A stretch of DNA of 64,000 nucleotides, from contig JBHPCA010000001.1 in the NCBI GenBank assembly GCA_042576225.1, positions 10,823 through 74,822 of the forward strand, given 5' to 3'. The stretch comes from GWF2-30-66 sp042576225 (GTDB lineage: Bacteria; Babelota; Babeliae; Babelales; Vermiphilaceae). A program made the position numbers and the translations under genes. The notes beneath the pieces were generated by a model that saw only the letters and a program-made list of their open reading frames with translations, made no database searches and was not told where the DNA came from. Of the stretch, positions 32,609-40,849 are shown piece by piece (the stretch's first letter is position 1; every line of letters starts with the position of its first letter).

Positions 32609-34294
32609 ATGACGCGCAATACATTTACAAAATCCATAATTCTATTTTTCTTGAGTTTCTCTTTTTTACACGCACATACAGAAGAAAAAAGTCACATAAA
32701 ATACAACTATCCAGAAAAACCAATGGTCATAGAAATACCTTCCTACAACAATAAAGATTGGTATAAGCGAAATTTGGACTCAGTTTTTAATCAAAATTAT
32801 ACAAATTATAGAATAATCTACACAAACGATGCCTCAACTGATGGAACCGGAGATCTGGTAGAACAATATATAAAAGAGCGTGGGCAAGAACATAGAGTGA
32901 CCATCATACACAATAAAGAAAATAGGGGCGCAATGGCAAACCATTATACAGCTGCTCATATGTGCAAAGATTATGAAATTATATTACACCTTGATGGGGA
33001 TGACTGGTTCAAACATGAAAATGTACTGCAAATCGTAAACAAAGCATATAACGAAAAAAATATATGGCTCACATATGGGCAATTTGAAAGACTATATTAC
33101 AAACGTGCTGAAAAAACTACCAACACAAAACTCGGTACATGCGACACAGTCTCAAAAAAAGTAATCTTACATAATGCATATAGACAAATACAATGGATAA
33201 CATCATCATTGCGAACATTTTACGCAGGACTGTTCAAGCACATAAAACTCAAAGATTTACTATGCGATGGCACATTTTATAATGCCACATGCGATCTCGG
33301 CCTCATGTACCCTATGGTAGAAATGACCGGTGGCAAATTCTCATTCATAGAAGAAGTTTTATATGTTTATAATAAGTTAACCAATCTGAGCGACAACAAA
33401 TTGAGAGTTTTAAGACAGGTATACCTTAAACATTTTATACGCTCACAAAAGAGCTATGAACCGTTACAAATAGACAAACCGATTCCATCACGCAATATCC
33501 CACAACATGCTCACACAGACCTAATAATAATCTCAGAAGGCAACCCTGCATATCTGTATGCAATGATCGAATCTGTGCGATGCTACACAAACGCAATAGA
33601 CAAAATCTATGTCTTAAAAGACCCTTGTCATGGCACATACAGGGATCTTTATGAACAAGTAAAAAAAGATTATCCTAAAGTTGAACTAATAAAAGTAAAC
33701 CCTACCAACTTCAAGAGCATGCTCGAATCAATACTTGAACTTACACACAATAAACACATATTACTTGCTCAAGGCAACTGTATACTCAAAGACTTTGTTG
33801 ACATAAGCATGTGCATAGAACTTCTTGAGAGCACCTATGCCCATGGGTTTTATCTTTCTCTTGGGGAAAATATACAAGAGAACACAAAATTAGTTAAAAC
33901 ACAAAATATACCAGTGCACACAGAACTTCAAGATGGGATCTTTTTCTGGCAATTTGCATACGGGCAGCAAGAATGGAAGAAACCTTTCGCTCTCTCTATG
34001 GCTCTGTACAGAAAAAAAGATATTCTCAGTTTAATTACGCCAATACACTACACATGCTCTCAAGACTTATGTAACGCATGGCATTACCAAGGTTTTGATT
34101 TGCGCAATATTGGCCTATTTTTTAAAGAATCAAAAGCTTTGGCTCTCGAAGCAAAAAAAGAAACCATACTGGAGAAATTACGAGCTCACATGAAAATAAA
34201 CATTGCGCCGCTATTTTTGCTGCAAAATAAATCTTCAACAGAACATATAAACCTAGAATTTCAAAGTCACAATTTGGGAAACATAAGTTTTTGA
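32609..34294 (+). CDS. Leader-bearing GT2 glycosyltransferase with second C-terminal domain
   Basis: 561 residues. Leader (1-24), GT2 domain about 32-290 (IPSYNNKDWY, TNDASTDGTG, LHLDGDDWFKHE, ITSSLRTFYAGLF) and a second domain about 300-561 homologous to the stand-alone protein at 37096 (FYLSLGENIQEN, FWQFAYGQQEW). In that second domain the acidic pair seen in 37096 (VDDIIVKDF) is QGNCILKDF, so it may bind without catalysis. It is 37 bases after the GT32 pair. The donor sugar is not known. Confidence 0.85.
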   Translation: MTRNTFTKSIILFFLSFSFLHAHTEEKSHIKYNYPEKPMVIEIPSYNNKDWYKRNLDSVFNQNYTNYRIIYTNDASTDGTGDLVEQYIKERGQEHRVTIIHNKENRGAMANHYTAAHMCKDYEIILHLDGDDWFKHENVLQIVNKAYNEKNIWLTYGQFERLYYKRAEKTTNTKLGTCDTVSKKVILHNAYRQIQWITSSLRTFYAGLFKHIKLKDLLCDGTFYNATCDLGLMYPMVEMTGGKFSFIEEVLYVYNKLTNLSDNKLRVLRQVYLKHFIRSQKSYEPLQIDKPIPSRNIPQHAHTDLIIISEGNPAYLYAMIESVRCYTNAIDKIYVLKDPCHGTYRDLYEQVKKDYPKVELIKVNPTNFKSMLESILELTHNKHILLAQGNCILKDFVDISMCIELLESTYAHGFYLSLGENIQENTKLVKTQNIPVHTELQDGIFFWQFAYGQQEWKKPFALSMALYRKKDILSLITPIHYTCSQDLCNAWHYQGFDLRNIGLFFKESKALALEAKKETILEKLRAHMKINIAPLFLLQNKSSTEHINLEFQSHNLGNISF

Positions 34295-34350
34295 ACCACT
34301 GCATTTTTGAAATATAAAATATAACGCAACTTTTTTACCGGAGATAGCCT

Positions 34351-36027
34351 ATGAAGCTCACAAAAAAACTAACCTTGGCAAGCATAGCTCTTTTGTCTTT
34401 CACTCTCTCGTACGCTTTAAGTATTGCTCACCCAGCCCTCACTCAGACAGGTGAAAAACGGGAACGAGAAATAGTCGTCATCATACCCTCTTACAATAAT
34501 AAAGACTGGTACGAAAAAAACTTAAACTCTGTGTTCATGCAAAAATACGAGAATTACAAAGTTATTTACATAAATGACAAGTCACCAGATGGCACCGGAA
34601 AGTTGGTACAAGACTACATAAGAAAAATAAAACAGGAGCATAGATTTACCCTGATAAATAACCCAAAAAACACCGGGGCACTGGCCAATATTTACAAAGC
34701 AGTACACACCTGTGATGATAACACTATTATCGTAACCATCGACGGAGATGACTGGCTCAAAGATGAATATGTATTTCAAAAAATAAATGAAACCTATCAA
34801 GACCCAAATATCTGGATGACATACGGCCAATATCAAGAACTACACTACAGCAAAAAACACAATAAATACTTCACAAAAAAAGGACACTGCGGACAAATAA
34901 AACCAAATATAATACGCGCACATGCATATAGAGAAGACCGATGGATAACATCCCACCTTCGTACTTTCTACGCAGGCCTTTTTAAACAGATAAAACTACA
35001 AGATTTCTTGGAAGACAGCCAATTCTACCAGGTAACATGGGATATGGCATTTATGATGCCAATGCTTGAGATGGCCAAGGGCAAATTCAAATTCATTGAC
35101 GATGTTTTGTACGTCTACAATTGCGTCACCCCAATTAATGATTTTAAAACAAAACTTATAAAACAACTTCACCTGGAACATGTGATACGGGCAAAAGAAA
35201 AATATAAACCAACAAAAACACCACTAAAAAAATATACTCAAGATGCAAGAGCTGATATTATTATCATCTCACAAAATTCTCCTACACATCTGCAGGCAAC
35301 ACTGGAATCAATAGAATTCTATGTCTCAGGCGAAAAAAATATATATGTGCTTTACGAAGAAAAAAACAATCAAGTGAACCAAGATATTCAGCAAGATATT
35401 CATCAAAATATTCAGACGGTAGCCAACGATTTTAACTACGTAACGTTTGTCCCACATAACAATCTCAAAATCTCACTACAAGAGATTCTGAGCACCTGCG
35501 ATAGCACATACATACTTATTGCAAAAGACAATATTATCGTAAAAGATTTTGTTAATTTAAAAAAGTGTAGCCAACTTTTGGATCAAACATATGCATATGG
35601 CTTTTATTTTTCACTCGGCAAAAACATTCAAGAAAATAGCGCGCTTGCAAGAAAACAACATATTGCCCCCCATACAGAAATAAAATACGGGGTGTATGCA
35701 TGGCAATTTAAGGATGGAGAGCATGACTGGAAAATGCCAAATAATCTGTTAATGACCATGTACAAAAAAGAAACTATTTTAAAAACTCTGAAAAATATAG
35801 AATATCAAACTTGCCAAGATCTAGAAACACGTATAAACAAGCAAAATTTTGATGCAAACCAGGTAGGCCTATTTTTTGAAAACTCAAAAGTTATTGCCAT
35901 TGCGCCAGATAAACCAGACGGAGCAGATGGGATGAAAATAGATATATTGCCATTATTTTTATCAAAAAATAGTTCAATTTTATTAAAAACTGGTTTATCT
36001 TTTTGTGAAAGAGAAGATTTAGATTAA
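34351..36027 (+). CDS. Leader-bearing GT2 glycosyltransferase with second C-terminal domain
   Basis: Paralog of 32609 with the same two domains in 558 residues: leader (1-27, ending YALSIAH), GT2 domain (IPSYNNKDWY, INDKSPDGTG, VTIDGDDWLKDE, ITSHLRTFYAGLF) and C-terminal domain (AYGFYFSLGKNIQEN). The acidic pair is partly altered here to AKDNIIVKDF. A hairpin follows directly, so this gene probably ends the 30578 unit. Confidence 0.85.
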   Translation: MKLTKKLTLASIALLSFTLSYALSIAHPALTQTGEKREREIVVIIPSYNNKDWYEKNLNSVFMQKYENYKVIYINDKSPDGTGKLVQDYIRKIKQEHRFTLINNPKNTGALANIYKAVHTCDDNTIIVTIDGDDWLKDEYVFQKINETYQDPNIWMTYGQYQELHYSKKHNKYFTKKGHCGQIKPNIIRAHAYREDRWITSHLRTFYAGLFKQIKLQDFLEDSQFYQVTWDMAFMMPMLEMAKGKFKFIDDVLYVYNCVTPINDFKTKLIKQLHLEHVIRAKEKYKPTKTPLKKYTQDARADIIIISQNSPTHLQATLESIEFYVSGEKNIYVLYEEKNNQVNQDIQQDIHQNIQTVANDFNYVTFVPHNNLKISLQEILSTCDSTYILIAKDNIIVKDFVNLKKCSQLLDQTYAYGFYFSLGKNIQENSALARKQHIAPHTEIKYGVYAWQFKDGEHDWKMPNNLLMTMYKKETILKTLKNIEYQTCQDLETRINKQNFDANQVGLFFENSKVIAIAPDKPDGADGMKIDILPLFLSKNSSILLKTGLSFCEREDLD

Positions 36028-36031
36028 AAAA

Positions 36032-36090
36032 TTTAGGCAACAGCTTATGTAGTATGTTGATGCTGCTCCAAAACCACGCTGTTGCCTAAA
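36032..36090 (+). terminator. Hairpin after 34351
   Basis: tttaggcaacagc (36032-36044) is a perfect 13-base complement of gctgttgcctaaa (36078-36090), with a 33-base loop. Long loop and no strong T-run, so terminator is likely but not certain. Confidence 0.5.
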
Positions 36091-36112
36091 ATTATTGGCC
36101 AAAATTATTTGA

Positions 36113-36140
36113 TTGACTTTTTAACCCCATGCGATATGTT
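36113..36140 (+). promoter_or_regulatory. Promoter candidate for the 36195 unit
   Basis: TTGACT, 16 bases, TATGTT, about 55 bases before the start at 36195. The -10 lies inside a perfect inverted repeat GCGATA-tgtt-TATCGC (36131-36146), which could be an operator. Confidence 0.45.
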
Positions 36141-36194
36141 TATCGCAGAAAAAATTTATAATCAAAAAAGACAGGAAAGAGTAAGGAAAGAGCA

Positions 36195-37070
36195 ATGAAG
36201 AAAAGAGATTTTTTTAGTAAAAAAATCAAAAAAAGCGGAGTACTACTAGCATTTGTAGCGATAATGGCCTTCTCATTAACGTATCTCAAGAGCTATAGAA
36301 AATCTAGAGCATCTAATAAAAACAAACATATTGTTGTCATAATTCCCTCTTACAATAATATGAAATGGTATGAAAAAAACTTATCAATGCTTGCAGCTCA
36401 GGAAAAAACATATAAAAACTGGAAAGCGATTTACATTGATGATTGCTCAAAAGATGACACTGGCCAAGCAGTAGAGCATTACATAAAAAAACATAATCTC
36501 GAGCACAAAATTAAGCTCATCAAAAACACTGTTAATAAAGGCGCCATGTACAACCTGTACCATGCAATACATTCGTGCAAAAATGGCGACATAGTCGTCA
36601 CTCTCGATGGCGATGATTGGTTCAAAGACGAACATGTACTTTCTTACATCAACCAAGTATACCAAGATAAAAATGTCTGGATGACATACGGCCAATATGA
36701 GATATACCCATCAGGCAAAACAGGACACTGCCAAAAAATCCCTGATGTAATAACATCACAAAATGCATTTAGAAAGTTCAGGTGGCTCTCTTCGCACTTG
36801 CGCACATTCTATGCAGGATTATTTAAAAAAATCGCAAAAAAAGACCTGCTTTATGAAAATAAATTTTATGCTATGACATGGGATATGGCAATGATGTTTC
36901 CAATGCTTGAAATGGCCGGCAAACACGCTGTTTCCATAGACAAAGTATTGTACGTGTACAATCAAGAAAACCCAATTAACGACTGGAAAAAAGATTTAAA
37001 ACTGGTACTGCACTTGGAAAAACAAATTAGAGGAAAAGAAAAATATAACAAAATACACGCTATAACATAA
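36195..37070 (+). CDS. Membrane-anchored GT2 glycosyltransferase
   Basis: 291 residues with a basic N-terminus and a hydrophobic segment (14-31) without an obvious cleavage site, so probably an anchor. The GT2 domain is like those of 32609 and 34351 (IPSYNNMKWYEKNL, IDDCSKDDTGQ, VTLDGDDWFKDEH, SSHLRTFYAGLF, MTWDMAMMFPMLEMA) but the second domain is absent. That domain is encoded by the next gene, 25 bases downstream, so this pair looks like the split form of the two-domain enzymes. Confidence 0.87.
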   Translation: MKKRDFFSKKIKKSGVLLAFVAIMAFSLTYLKSYRKSRASNKNKHIVVIIPSYNNMKWYEKNLSMLAAQEKTYKNWKAIYIDDCSKDDTGQAVEHYIKKHNLEHKIKLIKNTVNKGAMYNLYHAIHSCKNGDIVVTLDGDDWFKDEHVLSYINQVYQDKNVWMTYGQYEIYPSGKTGHCQKIPDVITSQNAFRKFRWLSSHLRTFYAGLFKKIAKKDLLYENKFYAMTWDMAMMFPMLEMAGKHAVSIDKVLYVYNQENPINDWKKDLKLVLHLEKQIRGKEKYNKIHAIT

Positions 37071-37095
37071 TTACTAAATTACTAAAGGACGAGTA

Positions 37096-38031
37096 ATGCA
37101 AGCAAAAACAAATACTTTCACAAAGCATAAATTTATACACAAACTTACAAAACTATCTATACTCTTTTTAACATTCATTTTCGCTAGTATAAAATCTGAA
37201 AAAGCTGATCTGGTAGCATTTTCTTTTAACCGACCGATACAACTGTATGCGCTGCTTGAATCACTCGACACATATGTTACAGGCCTTGAGCAAGTACACA
37301 TCATCTATAGATCAACTAACGAGAATTACGAACAAGCATACCAAGAAGTTATCGAGCAATTCCCTTACGTAATATTTCACAAACAAGGAGCTAACCCCAA
37401 AAAAGACTTTAAACCGTTAACACTACACGCATCTTTTGACTCACCTTGCGCATATATACTCTTTGCTGTAGATGACATAATCGTTAAAGACTTTATCAAC
37501 ATAGAAAATGACATAGAGCTACTCAAAGAAACAAACGCATATGGGTTTTACTATAGACTTGGCCTCAATATAAACTGGAATTATCCATATAATAGAGCAA
37601 ACAAAGTTTCAAAAATAGAAAAGATAAACGATGATGTACATCAATGGCACCTTAAAAATGGAACCTACGATTGGGGATACCCAAACACAGTAGATATGAC
37701 CATGTACAAAAAAAGCGATATTCAAAACGACCTAAAAAGAATGCACTACCACGCCCCAAACCCACTTGAGGGTAACTGGGCCCGCCTAGGAAACAAAATT
37801 AGAAAATCAGGCAAAACAGGCCTATGCCACGAAAAATCAAAAATTGTAAACTTGCCACTCAATAGAGTGCAAAACGTTTATCAAAATAGACATATGAACA
37901 CGTTAGGAGCAGAAGAACTACTGGAAAAATTTAACCAAGGCCTAAAAATAGATATCACACTGTTATACCAAATAAAAAACAGATCAGCACATATGGACTA
38001 TGTGCCACAGTTTATTGAAAGAGTATATTAA
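37096..38031 (+). CDS. Leader-bearing stand-alone homolog of the GT2 C-terminal domain
   Basis: 311 residues. Leader about 15-33 (LSILFLTFIFASIKSEKA), then the domain otherwise fused to GT2 in 32609 and 34351: LVAFSFNRPIQLYALLES, LFAVDDIIVKDFIN, YGFYYRLGLNIN, HQWHLKNGTYDWGYP. The N-R-P and D-D motifs look like a GT-A-type transferase, suggesting this is the catalytically complete version. No named family is recognised. 25 bases on either side to its neighbours, so co-transcribed. Confidence 0.7.
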   Translation: MQAKTNTFTKHKFIHKLTKLSILFLTFIFASIKSEKADLVAFSFNRPIQLYALLESLDTYVTGLEQVHIIYRSTNENYEQAYQEVIEQFPYVIFHKQGANPKKDFKPLTLHASFDSPCAYILFAVDDIIVKDFINIENDIELLKETNAYGFYYRLGLNINWNYPYNRANKVSKIEKINDDVHQWHLKNGTYDWGYPNTVDMTMYKKSDIQNDLKRMHYHAPNPLEGNWARLGNKIRKSGKTGLCHEKSKIVNLPLNRVQNVYQNRHMNTLGAEELLEKFNQGLKIDITLLYQIKNRSAHMDYVPQFIERVY

Positions 38032-38056
38032 AAGATAAAAATATCAGGAGAAGTAT

Positions 38057-38929
38057 ATGCATGCAAAAAAATTATTTTGCCTTTCTATTTTAACACTATT
38101 ACTCACCCCCCTATTTTCACAAGCCATGAAAACAGATAAACCAAATCCAGAGCCAACAAAACCCACACACACTGAGAAACATATAGTCGTCGTTGCCGCA
38201 AGTTATAACAATAAAGATTGGTACAAAAAACATATAGACTCTTTTGCCTCTCAAGATTACCCAAATAAAACCATGATTTATGTAGATGACCTCTCACCAG
38301 ACAAAACAGGAGACCTAGTAGAACAATACATACAAGAAAAAAATTTAGAAGATTGCATAATATTAATAAAAAACGAAACACGAAAAGGCGCACTCGCCAA
38401 CCAATACTATGCAATACATCCATGCAAAGATGACGATATAATAATTATCTTAGATGGCGATGATTGGTTCGCTGACAACCAAGTACTTTCATATATTAAT
38501 AAAGTATACCAAGATCCCAATATATGGTTAACATATGGGCAATTTAAACATTTATCAAACGGCAAACGAGGCTTTTGTTCCCCTATGCCAAAAAGAGTTG
38601 TAAAAAATAACGACTTTCGAAAACACCCCCACATCCCATCACATCTTCGCACATTCTACGCAGGACTATTCCAAAAAATAAAAATCGAAGATCTAATGTT
38701 TGAAGGTGATTTTTTGAAAATGACCGGCGACATAGCGGCTATGTTTCCAATGATTGAGATGGCAAGCAAGGGTCACTTTAAATTTATCCCAAAAATTCTT
38801 CTCATTTACAACGACCTTAATTCTCTTAATGACCACAAAGTCTCAAAAGGCCTACAAAGAAGATTAGATTTACTTATACGATCAAGACCAAAATATAAGC
38901 CAATTGAAAGCCCGTTTACAAACCAATAA
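38057..38929 (+). CDS. Leader-bearing GT2 glycosyltransferase
   Basis: 290 residues: leader (1-23, LLTPLFSQAM), GT2 motifs AASYNNKDWYKKHIDSF, VDDLSPDKTGD, ILDGDDWFADNQ, PSHLRTFYAGLF. Single-domain relative of 36195 and 39735. Spaced 25 bases after the previous gene and 16 bases before the GT6 gene. Donor and acceptor unknown. Confidence 0.87.
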   Translation: MHAKKLFCLSILTLLLTPLFSQAMKTDKPNPEPTKPTHTEKHIVVVAASYNNKDWYKKHIDSFASQDYPNKTMIYVDDLSPDKTGDLVEQYIQEKNLEDCIILIKNETRKGALANQYYAIHPCKDDDIIIILDGDDWFADNQVLSYINKVYQDPNIWLTYGQFKHLSNGKRGFCSPMPKRVVKNNDFRKHPHIPSHLRTFYAGLFQKIKIEDLMFEGDFLKMTGDIAAMFPMIEMASKGHFKFIPKILLIYNDLNSLNDHKVSKGLQRRLDLLIRSRPKYKPIESPFTNQ

Positions 38930-38945
38930 CAAATTAGGAAAAAAA

Positions 38946-39719
38946 ATGTTCTCAAAAGCCAAACTATTACCCCTCGCACTTATCTTACTCTTTGGCGCAT
39001 GCCAATATACTCATGCACAAACTCAAGAAAAAACTCCTCAAAAAAGATACAAAGTCGGACTTTTAATCGTAGCCACCGGCAAATACATACAGTTTGTAGA
39101 ACCACTAGTAAAATCTGCTGATATACACTTTTTACCAAACCATGACGTCACCTATTTTGTATTCACCAACAAAGAAATACCCAAACATGATAATATAATC
39201 AAAATACACCAAGACAGATTAGGCTGGCCATATGACACCATGATGCGCTATGAAATGTACTACAATGCAAAAGAGTTGCTTGAAAACATGGATTACCTGT
39301 TTGCCTGTGATGCAGACATGCTTTTTGTCGACACCGTTAGCGATGAAATCTTGGGGGAACAGGTGGGCACCATACACCCTGGATTTTACAACAAAAAAGG
39401 GACCTATGAAACAAGAAAAAGTTCAACCGCTTGCGTCAAGCCCAATGAAGCAAAACATTATTTTGCAGGCGGCTTTAATGGTGGTTCAAGTAAAGAGTTT
39501 CTAAAAAGATCAAAAAAAATGTCCGAAAATATATACAAAGATTTAGAAGAAAACATAGTTGCTGTTTGGCATGATGAAAGCCACCTCAACAGATATTTCA
39601 TAGATAATCCACCAACGGTTATACTCACCCCCTCCTATTGCTACCCAGAACGCTGGAAATTGCCGTTTCATAAGAGATTATTGGCACTAGACAAAAACCA
39701 TAGTCAAATGCGTAAATAA
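38946..39719 (+). CDS. Leader-bearing GT6 (ABO/alpha-1,3-GalT-type) glycosyltransferase
   Basis: Residues 2-27 are a leader ending THAQ. The rest follows the GT6 family: YFVFTN, WPYDTMMRYEM, DADMLFVD (residues 122-129), HPGFY, YFAGGFNGGSSKEF, AVWHDESHLNRYF (HDES at 209-212), ILTPSYCYPE. GT6 enzymes add alpha-1,3-Gal or GalNAc, often next to fucose. Many bacterial GT6 proteins have N-x-N in place of the metal-binding D-x-D; this one keeps D-A-D as in animal enzymes. ATG 38946 chosen because 'aggaaaaaa' precedes it and the leader starts there. Sits in the GT2 series. Confidence 0.92.
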   Translation: MFSKAKLLPLALILLFGACQYTHAQTQEKTPQKRYKVGLLIVATGKYIQFVEPLVKSADIHFLPNHDVTYFVFTNKEIPKHDNIIKIHQDRLGWPYDTMMRYEMYYNAKELLENMDYLFACDADMLFVDTVSDEILGEQVGTIHPGFYNKKGTYETRKSSTACVKPNEAKHYFAGGFNGGSSKEFLKRSKKMSENIYKDLEENIVAVWHDESHLNRYFIDNPPTVILTPSYCYPERWKLPFHKRLLALDKNHSQMRK

Positions 39720-39734
39720 AACACAGGAGAAAAA

Positions 39735-40619
39735 ATGAACAACACAAAAAAACTTTTAATAGGCCTACTATCAATCACATCACTGCATAACTATACATAT
39801 ACAGAAGAAAAAGAACTTAGATACGATTTTAACGCACCAGAGAAAAAAATAGTAATTGTTATACCCTCCTACAACAATATAAAATGGCTAACTCAGTGTT
39901 TAGGTTCCGTAAAAGCACAATGCTATAACAACTTTGAGGTAATATACATAAACGATTGTTCTACAGATAGAACAAAACATCTCACCAAAAAATACATTAA
40001 ACATTACGATCTAGAAAATAAATTTAAACTCATAAGCAATGAAAAAAGAGTTGGTGCTTTGGCAAACCTTTACAAAGCAATTCACTCATGCCAAAACGAA
40101 GACATAATAGTCCTTCTTGATGGCGATGACTGGCTCGCTCACCCTTTCGTTCTAAAAATAATTAATAGCGTATATCAAGACCCAAATGTTTGGCTCACAT
40201 ACGGTCAGTTTATGAGTATTCCTGAGTGCACAAGAGGATTTTGTAGAGAATTTTCTGATAATATAATTTTAAACAATTATTTTAGAAAAACACACTTTCC
40301 AGTATCACACTTAAGAACTTTCTATGCAGGATTATTTAAGCTTATAAAATTCAAAGATCTTATCTATGAAGGTGATTTTTATCAAATGACCTGGGATAAA
40401 GCAATTATGTTACCAATGATAGAAATGGCCAGAGAAAGGCATAAATATATTGAAGATGTGCTCTACCACTATAATAACTCTAACCCACTTAACGACCACA
40501 AAGTAGACCAAAAATTACAAATGGATCTACATCATCAGATACTTTCTAAAAAACCATATCATAAAACTTCATGGGAAAATATTATAAATGCTGCTACAAA
40601 AATACAAGTATCAGAATAA
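39735..40619 (+). CDS. Leader-bearing GT2 glycosyltransferase
   Basis: 294 residues: leader (5-22), GT2 motifs IPSYNNIKWLTQCL, INDCSTDRTKH, VLLDGDDWLAHP, VSHLRTFYAGLF, MTWDKAIMLPMIEMA. Last member of the GT2 set in this direction, 15 bases after the GT6 gene, followed by a hairpin. Likely adds a sugar to the same glycan as its neighbours (inference from linkage). Confidence 0.87.
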   Translation: MNNTKKLLIGLLSITSLHNYTYTEEKELRYDFNAPEKKIVIVIPSYNNIKWLTQCLGSVKAQCYNNFEVIYINDCSTDRTKHLTKKYIKHYDLENKFKLISNEKRVGALANLYKAIHSCQNEDIIVLLDGDDWLAHPFVLKIINSVYQDPNVWLTYGQFMSIPECTRGFCREFSDNIILNNYFRKTHFPVSHLRTFYAGLFKLIKFKDLIYEGDFYQMTWDKAIMLPMIEMARERHKYIEDVLYHYNNSNPLNDHKVDQKLQMDLHHQILSKKPYHKTSWENIINAATKIQVSE

Positions 40620-40709
40620 TATTTGAGAATTCCCAACTTTTAATTTTTGTAGAACAACAATATAATACATAAACGCCGATACATTATGGCTTTTGTATAG
40701 ATGTTTAAG

Positions 40710-40730
40710 GCCACCGACTTAGTCGGTGGC
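40710..40730 (+). terminator. Perfect hairpin after the GT2/GT6 unit
   Basis: GCCACCGAC-tta-GTCGGTGGC, nine base pairs with a three-base loop, 90 bases after the stop at 40619. Only a weak T-rich stretch follows. Confidence 0.55.
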
Positions 40731-40782
40731 AGTTTACTTGAACACCAATAATTTAGAAAAAATATCTTAGATCAAATTCACA

Positions 40783-40811
40783 TTGAAAAATGCGCAACTC
40801 CTGTTTATAAT
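40783..40811 (+). promoter_or_regulatory. Sigma70-type promoter of the sulfation genes
   Basis: TTGAAA, 17 bases, TATAAT: near-consensus and 38 bases before the ATG at 40850. It follows the hairpin, so the sulfation pair is an independent unit. Confidence 0.7.
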
Positions 40812-40849
40812 AAATCAGAGCTTGTCAACCTACTTAAAAGGAGAGAAGG

